Below are positions 57,072-64,000 of a stretch of DNA of 64,000 nt, in pieces. The notes under the pieces are model-generated. The model was not told the origin of the DNA, did not search any database, and saw only the letters and a program-made list of their open reading frames with translations. The stretch comes from Puccinia triticina (taxonomy: Eukaryota > Basidiomycota > Pucciniomycetes > Pucciniales > Pucciniaceae). The position numbers and the translations under genes were made by a program. Position 1 is the stretch's first letter. Each line of letters begins with the position of its first letter. The stretch lies in the NCBI RefSeq assembly GCF_026914185.1, contig NC_070558.1, positions 2,542,001 to 2,606,000 of the forward strand. The letters run 5' to 3'.

Positions 57072-57502
57072 AGTCCCTCGCGGCGCTTCAAATTTGCATT
57101 CCGCAGTCACAAGACCAGAGCGAGCTAACACAAGGTCCCTGCCTCCTTGCGGGCGTGTAGCATTTGGCTGGTCGCGAAGCGACCCCGACCGGAGGAAGGG
57201 ACTAGCCTAACTAAACCTCTCAAACAGAGGGGGGGGGGCTCCTCCCGAAGGGACTCTCCGCAGGAGAGCATTGTGACTTATGTCGTACCTTTTGCCTAAG
57301 AGTTCTGGGCTTTCGACGGGTGATTAATTTCTGAGGATAGATGTGAATCGTTCATGAATGAAACATCGCACAAGACAAAATCATGAAAGCGAGGCGGGTA
57401 GTAAGAGAAAAGCCATGAAGATTCGTGCCAGGAAGGCTCAAGAGAGAATCCAAACAATCTTAATCATGCTGCTTCAGCGTTGGAGTGTCCGCTGTGAGGG
57501 GT

Positions 57503-57849
57503 TTAATACTTGAGAATGATGTAAAGGGCATGGATGATACCGGGAATGTAACCTAGGATGGTGAGCAAAATGTTGATCCCTGTTAGGAGAAGGAGCAGAA
57601 GAGGATGGGGGTCAGCAAGTGCTTCTGCAGGGTGTCCTGCTTGTGTGGTGACTTTCGACGTACAAAAGTCGGCAACGCAGCCTCGTTCGAGAAACACCCC
57701 AAGCGGTGGGAGGACGATGGCCAGAAGGATCTTGCAGATGTCGGACTGTTTGGCAGCAAAGAGGAAAAGAAGGTTGTTTCTTCAGCATGTTAGATGAGTC
57801 AAGGGTTGAGATTCAGGGGAGAGGAGAAACCCACAGCTGTGAAGGGCAT
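57503..57849 (-). CDS. PMP3: Plasma membrane proteolipid 3 (PMP3/UPF0057), 57 aa
   Basis: A small two-helix plasma-membrane protein that in yeast affects membrane potential and cation tolerance. Three exons, 57849-57835 (MPFTA), 57745-57664 and 57579-57503, join in phase across introns of 89 and 84 bp (GTGGGT to ACAG; GTACGT to ACAG). The first intron has a CTAAC branch-like site. The product starts MPFTASDICKILLAI and has the family signature LPPLGVFLERGC. The second helix (INILLTILGYIPGIIHALYI) is followed by the terminal KY. Length is exactly typical. If unspliced, the frame would give an unrelated 64-aa peptide, which explains why the gene is easy to miss. Confidence 0.95.
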
Positions 57850-57974
57850 GATGTGGTGGTTAAGGCTGTTGGAGGATTATGGGCTGGTTTGCTTCAACTT
57901 TGCAGTAGTTTCGGGTCGGAGGGATGGGACTGGGTGGGGTTCGAGGCGGGATGTATGAGTGGGGCAGTGGCCAA

Positions 57975-58040
57975 CACAGCCTCTTGAACGGGGGCCCCGA
58001 AGGAGCCCCGCGTCCCCGCGGGACACTGTCCCGAGGAATA
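57975..58040. repeat. GC-rich hairpin segment, copy L (diverged)
   Basis: CCTCTTGAACGGGGGCCCCG followed by GCGTCCCCGCGGGACACTGTCCCG, with nested stems like copies I and K. Terminal motifs are weak. Confidence 0.45.
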
Positions 58041-58640
58041 TGATGTCACCACCCTTTATTCATGAAATCTACCCTAATCTACCTGACCTACTCAGCACGC
58101 CACTGTGTACCTCCCCATCCCTTCCAATCAACCCCAGAAATCCAACTGAGCATCAGCCCCGCTCCTCCCCCTGCCCCCTTCTGTCACACCTTAATCGCGC
58201 TTTTTGTAATAGCTCATCAAAACCCATGCCAAACCCCCTGCTCCCACAGGGCGGAGGCCTCGCGGCAGGTAAACATGTCCAATGTGGACATGTATGCTGC
58301 CAAGGGGAGGGTTCCCAACTTCCCTGCCCGATGCCGACAACCAACTAGCGGACCAGCTAAATAGGCTGATCGACGCTTTTAATACATAGCCAGGTTGGAA
58401 AGTCTCGCGAGAGCAATTTCCGGACAGGCATCCAAGCCATCCGGAGCCGCTTGAGCAGACTCCTTCAAAGCCCTGCTAGTGAGGATTGAGGATATCGCAG
58501 CGAATATGGCCAGATTGGAAAAGGAGGTTGAGAACTTGTCTCTCCCGACTCCTCCCAACTATTGAAGTATTGTGATTCCAAGATTGCTTGGACGGATTTT
58601 CGAGCTGTGCACTCAAAATCATGGGGTTCTGAAATTTGAG
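58041..58640. other. Intergenic region
   Basis: C-rich open frames at 58060-58360 have no splice or family support. 58480-58570 shows a short coding-like stretch (ARLEKEVENLSLP) without context. Confidence 0.35.
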
Positions 58641-58649
58641 ATCAGGTTT

Positions 58650-59314
58650 ACATCCCTTTCTGCCTGGCTGCATACAAATAATGATGCGAACTCTGTCCGA
58701 CTAGCCAGACGACTGAGGCCCCAATTATAAACACCTTTTTGAGATGTTTTTGAAAAGGTTTTGAAAATGAACTGAAAAGTATTTGAAAACAAAATGAAAA
58801 CATTTTTTTTTTTCAAAAATGGTTTAAACACACCTCCTGGGTGTATTTGAGTGCATCTGCATTATTTTTGAAATTAAAAAGATTTCAAAAAAAAGTTCAA
58901 TTTCTTTTTTGGGCAAGTTCAAAATTTTTTCAAAAATATCTCAAAAAAGTGTTTATAATTGGGGCCTGAACTTTTCCCCAAACTCGGCCAACTGACTTCT
59001 ACTTCAAGCATCACCCTTGCTCTATCGGCTTCCAAATTGTTCAAGGACGACCTTGCTGACGACAGCTTCTCTTGGACAGCCTCTGTCACTGAGCCTGCCA
59101 GGTTGAACTTCAGGCTGAGATATGGAACGCGGGTACCTACGACATCTGTCTGGTCCTGGATCATCTCACGGTACAGGTTGTTAACGACCAAGATGTGTTT
59201 TATAATCTCTGTGTTGCCCAAGCAAGTTCCCTCAAGACTCTTACTCAGGCTCCCATCTCCATCCTCCAACGCTCACTCGTCTTCAGTGACATTAATATAT
59301 GGATTGCTCTTCAT
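58650..59314 (-). pseudogene. Broken coiled-coil protein gene with a MITE insertion
   Basis: Reading on the minus strand from an ATG at 59314 gives MKSNPYINVTEDE, then TGA (59275-59273). The same frame then runs about 100 codons: EDGDGSLSKSLEGTCL, a segment with GTRVPYLSLKFNLAG, and a helical coiled-coil-like stretch (VQEKLSSARSSLNNLEADR). At 58966 the frame is entered by a 250-bp MITE. Joining the flanks across one copy of the TGA duplication keeps the frame open for about 20 more residues to a stop near 58657. So the gene has one nonsense codon and one insertion. Family unknown. Confidence 0.45.
58717..58966. mobile_element. 250-bp MITE with 3-bp duplication
   Basis: Ends GGCCCCAATTATAAACAC, continuing as an inverted repeat of about 36 bp, with a perfect TGA duplication (58714-58716 and 58967-58969). 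The centre is AAAA/TTTT-rich. It interrupts the coding remnant at 58650-59314. Confidence 0.88.
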
Positions 59315-59714
59315 TGTGAAAGGCATTGCGGGAGTGGAAAGAATGAGAGGAAGAGAGGTTGTACATATCAATGTGGTAGCCAAGCAACTGCATCATAATG
59401 ATGGTCATGAGGCCCTGTAAACAGTCCACCATTTGGGGCACTTGCAAGATCCGGGTGGAGTTGGCGGTGGTCAAGCCAGTGTTGCTGTTATGCTTGAAGG
59501 AATGGCTGGAGATTTGTGTTCCCGAGGTTTTGACAGATGTGTGATTCACCAAACCACTCGAGTGCCATCCAGACCACCACTACCTTGTTCACCATCCTTA
59601 GCGGCAACCCAACTGAAGAAGCTGAGCATGAGCCAAAGAGAAGAAATGTAGTTCTCAATGATATTGAAGACAAAACAGACCTTGGAGCCGGGCCATATGA
59701 TCTCGATCTGGGTC

Positions 59715-59900
59715 TTACTTAACCAGTTGCTTGGTTGGTTGGTCGGACAGATTATCTGGAAGACAGAGATCAAGAAATTCTTGAGCACTTTGCTTGAGAA
59801 GAATTTGCACCGTTCCAACACAATCAAGCCTATGTGAGAGCACATCCATGTTTGTGGTGAGGTTCTCCAAAGCAAAGATGAGTGCATCCATGCCCTCCAA
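59715..59900 (-). CDS. Possible exon of an unknown gene, 61 codons
   Basis: Starts MEGMDALIFALENLTTNMD and stays helical and mixed-charge to a donor-like GTTAAGTAAG near its end. An adjoining minus-strand frame (down to 59546) with hydrophobic stretches could hold a second exon. No family is recognised and the 3' end was not resolved. Confidence 0.3.
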   Translation of the reverse strand: MEGMDALIFALENLTTNMDVLSHRLDCVGTVQILLKQSAQEFLDLCLPDNLSDQPTKQLVK

Positions 59901-60179
59901 GGAAGTTACAACTCACTGCAAGAAAAACTCTAGAAACTGCTTGCAATTGAGATGCAGCAAGCTTGAATCAAGCCTCAGCTCAAGCTGGAGTCAAGCACCC
60001 AAATTCTGTGCTGGTGCACCTTGAGTGTATACCTTGTTCAACATCCCAATGCTGAACATTCTGTAGTGATCATGCAGTAGGCAGAGGCAAATGTTAAACC
60101 TTGAAAATGTGCATCCCCCTGAGCACCCTTTTATTTTATTTTATTAAACACTCCATGTGCCATTGAATCCAGCCAGAAT

Positions 60180-60470
60180 AACATAAAAAGGGTGTGTACA
60201 CATGAAAGGGATATGTACATAAGAAATGAATATGTAAGCATGAAAGGGGAAAGTGAGAAGGTGTATTAGCACATAAAAGGAATATTTACACATGATGAAA
60301 GGGGTATGTATGCATGAAAGGGGTTTGTATGTATGAAAGGAGTATGTGCAGTAAGTAAAGGGGTATTTGCACATGAAAGGGATATGTAAACATCAAAGGG
60401 GTATGTAAACCTGAATGATGAAAGGGGTATTGAAATGGACGTAAAAAACTCAAAGGGGACATGTATTGTG
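60180..60470. repeat. AAAGGGGTATGTACATG-type tandem repeat
   Basis: About 15 irregular copies of a 15-20 bp unit (CATGAAAGGGGTATGTA) with point changes and small indels. Frames across it on the minus strand are a repeat artefact. Confidence 0.8.
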
Positions 60471-60697
60471 TTTTTATGAATGGTTGGACTGATTTTCAGC
60501 AAGGTTCACCAAATTTGGTGAATGTGAAATTATAGTTCTGTGTTTGTCACCTTCTTCCAAAAGCCATGATCCTGGCGGCCACAGCTGCACCATTCCTGTG
60601 ATGATTTTCCGGATGGTCAACAGGCAGCACGAATTCAATCCCCCCCCCCCATTTCCTGGTTTACTACCCTCAACGCACACCAATTACCACCTTTCTA

Positions 60698-62022
60698 ATG
60701 TCACTTTTCGGGCTTGATCTTTTCAGAAGGGAGAACCCCCCTCCGGGCTATTTTAGCACTAGTGAATACAAGCGGATTCACCTTCCTAACAAACCTTCAA
60801 GCAACCTACCGGTGAGATTTTTGTTCCTTGTGGCTCTCTATCAACATGTTTCTAACTTTTATTTTTGCTCTCTTTTTTCTGTGCACATGCAGCCGCAGGT
60901 TGTTGTTTGACGGGGTTCAAGTTACTTTGCCCAAAAGACGGCAAGCAATATAAAGCCCAGTGGACGTTGGTCAACTCCGCCTACTCCGGGGGAAACTTCG
61001 ATGTTTTGATTACTGCTGGACCAATGACCCTTGGCAAATTTCAAGAGAAGATATCTGCAGCATGCAATGACTGATACGACGGAGCTGGTACTTTGATTCA
61101 AAATGCCATCAAGAAGGGCTCTCCGCGCCTCACTTGGAAACTCTGGATGCACAGTAAGACAGCACCCGAGTTTGGGAAATCAAAGAACTACTTGATTACT
61201 GACAAACAATCTTTCAGTCGTTGGATGAACGCGGTGATTGCGCTTGGGAAGGATCAGACCTCAGCCAACTTGTTTATTCAAATGCTAAACCCAGCAACCG
61301 AATGCAAGAATGCCAAAGCAGTCGTTGAAGTCAAGAATCACATATTGACTGTTGAGGCTGCCCAACAGGCCTCTTTAAGTCACCCACCTCCAGATCATGC
61401 GGCCGACATTATCACACCCAATCTATTCAGCCCCATCAACATACACATGAATAACATCTACGCCGCACACCCACCAAAAATGAAATATCAAAAGAAGCTT
61501 CTGGTGTATGTCCATCCAACCAATCTGAATTGCTTCATCCCCTTGACCGCAGGGGTAGTCCAAAAATGGGTGACTTTGTTGGTGAGTTGGGTTTTTTAAT
61601 CCAGTTATCTTAAAGATTAATATTTTGTGCTCTTGCTTGAAAGGCCAACAGGGTTGCTGGGGTCTGGCTCTACTCCCCCTCGGCCGACATGAAGTTTGAG
61701 ACGTTGTCTTCAAAAAGAAGGAAACTCGTTCACCTCTGAACGGCCTCCTGAACAAAGTCCATCCGCAAGCTCTGATGATGCTCCCGTGGTCACCCCCGAT
61801 CCCCAGTTGCTTATCAAATACATTGACTTCATCAAGATTCGTCCGGAAAAACGCAAAGAAGTTATTGCAATACTTGATAAAAACGACATCACTCATCCAA
61901 AGTTTCTCAGCTCCAAGAGAATTACAGACAAGCAGATGATCCAATGGGGCCTAACCAATGGAATCATTGCTCAGCTAAAAGATAGCGTATTGAAGTTTGA
62001 GAAGCATTTGGCTTTGCAATAG
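60698..62022 (+). pseudogene. Disrupted gene with a SAM-like C-terminal domain
   Basis: Coding-like segments line up on the plus strand. After an acceptor near 60892 a frame runs GFKLLCPKDGKQYKAQW to CND, then TGA (61072-61074), and continues in the same frame as YDGAGTLIQNAIKKG and about 165 residues. A GT-AG intron (61580-61644, TTG|GTGAGT to TGAAAG) joins to ANRVAGVWLYSPSADMKFE. The final part, including a sterile-alpha-motif-like helix bundle (LLIKYIDFIKIRPEKRKEV and WGLTNGIIAQLKDSV), lies in a different frame, so a frameshift near 61700-61740 is needed. It is probably a member of a rust gene family that has been inactivated. The first exon (60698-60811) does not join in phase. Confidence 0.5.
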
Positions 62023-62815
62023 CAACCTTTTCTTTCCGTCTTTCCAGCTTACTATTTCTGCTACAACTTATTAACACTACTCAGATTTTTCAAGCCTCAT
62101 TTTAGCCCAAATGTCTCCACAAAATTATCACTCAGATTGATTGAATATTGATTCTAACCAGATTAAACCATGTAGCTCTTTTTCATCGCTTGTTTGCCTT
62201 CATTGAATTGTATTACCCCAGGCCCCACACCCAGACTAGCAATATTACTCAGATTTAACCATTTTCATTGTTTTTCTACCTGATACAAATAACTTTCAAT
62301 TAAAAAACTTACCAGACACCATCACTGGTATGGTCGCTCAGGCCTACATTGCCTACTGGAACCCCCGCGCGCGCCCACTGGCCTCTATGTGCCTCAGTTG
62401 AGCAGCGCCCAAGGGCTGAACAGATTAAGTTCCTCCTCATCTCTCATCTCTACAATCTTGAGTCTTAAAACTCAACAAACTTGATATTTCAATAAGTGTA
62501 AAAGTCTGACATGCTTTTGTTAGATGATATGGCGCTACGGAGGTAAAAGACAAGATCACTATGCTATAGCCAACAATGCTGATGTTGTACCGACTTGTAT
62601 AGAGATAAAATACAGGGCTAATTTTTGGTGAGAAGACTACATGTGACATGATTTGAAAACAAGCGGGTATGATTAAGATCAAAAGTGATTTTGATGAGAT
62701 CAGAAGTTTAGGGGATTAAGGGTCAGTGTTTGGAACACAATAGCCACAATGATTGAAAGCATTGAAAGCCATCTCTGCTTTCAAAACCTTTGCAGCAATG
62801 CGACGGATTGTGCCT
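62023..62815. other. Intergenic region and left flank of the transposase remnant
   Basis: No gene is supported. The left end of the DNA transposon is probably between 62700 and 62815 (GGGTCAGTGTTTGGAACACAA at about 62719), but its partner was not found in the window. Confidence 0.35.
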
Positions 62816-63841
62816 TCAGGGTTGGGAGAAAAATTGAGCTCTTGAGATGCCTGCAATTTTTTTTTTGATTGCTGCGAAGCCGAGTTCAATTGGGTTTAGC
62901 TCGGGACAGTAGGGCGGAAGGTAGAGAACTCGTACACCCGCCGCATTGCAAAGCTCTTTGACACAATCACCTTGATGGATTGCGGTGTTATTGCAGACAA
63001 GCACGGAGTTGAGATTGGGATATTGGTTCATTCTGGGAAGCTGTCAGGAAGCCTATTAGTATCAGCTGTATTAAAGTCTAAATGGTAGATTTTTGTAGCT
63101 TACCAAGTCAAACTTGAGGAAATGTTCAAATTTGCAAGCAGTGTACGTCTGTGAAGTCATTGTGATGGCCAAGAGTCCATCGATTGATATTGCTGGTAGC
63201 AGACTGACCCGCTCGGGGTTCTGATTGATAATGTGTCACTCCGAGGGGGTCCCGATGGAGGACCTAGCAAAGGATCAAAGGAGATCACTGTTGCAAAAGG
63301 AGCTCTCATCTAGAGGAGCTGCTCAGAAGAAGACAGTCAGTTTGGGTGAATAAGAGAAAAGCAATAGGGCTAACTTACCGGTAAACACAAGAAAGTCAGC
63401 TGGGAAAAATTACATCCTTTTGATGTAGGAGTATTTAGCGGTGAGTGATTTGCAAATGTTCTTGGTCTTGGGTTTCTTCAAACTTATCATCAAGCCCTCC
63501 ACGAGGTTACGGTGAACGGCCTTGATACTGAGCAAGAGTCTGGACGAGTCATACAGACGTTCTTGTAGTTTGTGCAGAAAGAGACCCAGTTCCAACCAGA
63601 CAAGTTCAATCATGAAGTTGCACTTGACAGGAGTCAGGCTTGCTGGTTGGCCGCGGCGCTCATGCAATGTCGGATCCTTCACAACACATTGGGTTTCTTG
63701 GAAAAGCTGAAGCCACCTACGGAACAATTGCGGAGAAACCTTGACCTCCAGTAAACGCCAGATTTTGGCCAATGAGAGTCCTTGATGTGCCATGCAGACC
63801 ACGACGGCCTTGATTTCCGGGGCGTATTTATGATAAGCCAT
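62816..63841 (-). pseudogene. Inactivated Tc1/IS630-like DDE transposase
   Basis: From the ATG at 63841 an intact 143-codon frame encodes a helix-turn-helix N terminus (MAYHKYAPEIKAVVV). It ends at a TAA (63412-63410) just before FFPADFLVFT. After a GTAAGT intron, the segment with the first catalytic acid (PLDESSF) carries two TGA codons (63277-63275 and 63238-63236), then continues RVSLLPAISIDGLLAI. The last part (from 63031) has VLVCNN where the family has a catalytic Asp-Asn pair, so the second acidic residue is replaced by Asn. It ends with LPPYCPELNPIE, holding the third acidic residue. Three stops plus the D-to-N change mean no active product. The right TIR may lie beyond 63860. Confidence 0.8.
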
Positions 63842-64000
63842 GGAGTCAGGCGTGATGGTTGGTGGAGGTTGTTGGAATTGACTGGAGGAGGCGGCGTGGA
63901 TTGATCTCGGTGGGATGGATGATGGTGCCGGCTCCTGACCGCACAGCTGCCTTCAGCCAGTCATCCAATCACATGGTATTGATCCCCCCCGGATCTGTGT
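63842..64000. other. Right edge of window
   Basis: Flank of the transposase remnant. No feature is supported before the window ends. Confidence 0.4.

Overview
The window looks like nuclear DNA of a rust fungus (Basidiomycota, Pucciniales; Puccinia-like). The reasons are the gene structures (many 60-110 bp GT-AG introns, some with TACTAAC-type branch sites), the conserved fungal housekeeping genes, two signal-peptide proteins typical of rust secretomes, and a heavy load of LTR retrotransposons and miniature inverted-repeat elements. The genus is an inference. I found no rRNA, tRNA or CRISPR locus.

Layout. 0-7.1 kb: a 42-bp tandem repeat, a TA-flanked MITE, a three-exon secreted protein gene (2.1-3.7 kb, minus), and two TIR elements stacked by nested insertion (3.9-7.1 kb) just upstream of it. 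7.5-11.2 kb: a very GC-rich three-exon gene and a single-exon multi-pass membrane protein. 11.3-22.9 kb: a Copia element (minus) and a Gypsy element (plus), both inserted into what was an intergenic region of about 565 bp between the divergent membrane-protein gene and MCM3. 22.9-32.1 kb: MCM3 (10 exons), a degraded GC-rich gene, a 102-aa eight-cysteine secreted protein, and mitochondrial tyrosyl-tRNA synthetase (7 exons). 32.5-44.8 kb: a repeat-dominated block with palindromic minisatellites, PIF/Harbinger-like elements with 3-bp target duplications, foldback elements, solo-LTR-like repeats, and a short-chain dehydrogenase with a decayed 3' end. 46-58 kb: an Mdj1-type DnaJ chaperone, a NOSIP-like U-box/RING protein and a 57-aa PMP3 proteolipid, with MITEs between. 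58-64 kb: broken genes, among them a Tc1/IS630-like transposase with premature stops and a lost catalytic Asp.

The housekeeping genes are unrelated neighbours: DNA replication licensing, mitochondrial translation, mitochondrial protein folding, ubiquitin ligation and membrane potential. The unusual content is the repeat layer. (1) Each of the two divergent genes now has a 3' LTR in its own orientation 155 bp or 81 bp upstream, and a tandem ACGCGT (MluI cell-cycle box) pair has been moved about 6.2 kb away from MCM3. (2) Palindromic minisatellites with a GATGACCGG/CCGGTCATC core sit inside several different TIR elements. (3) At least ten copies of a short GC-rich hairpin element share the ends CTAACTTAACTAAGTCCCTC and GGAGGGACTTAYGC. 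(4) Several broken ORFs carry in-frame TGA codons explainable as CGA to TGA changes.

Exon boundaries were placed by eye using GT-AG signals, frame continuity and family conservation. Elements were defined from inverted or direct terminal repeats and target duplications visible in the sequence. No database search was possible.
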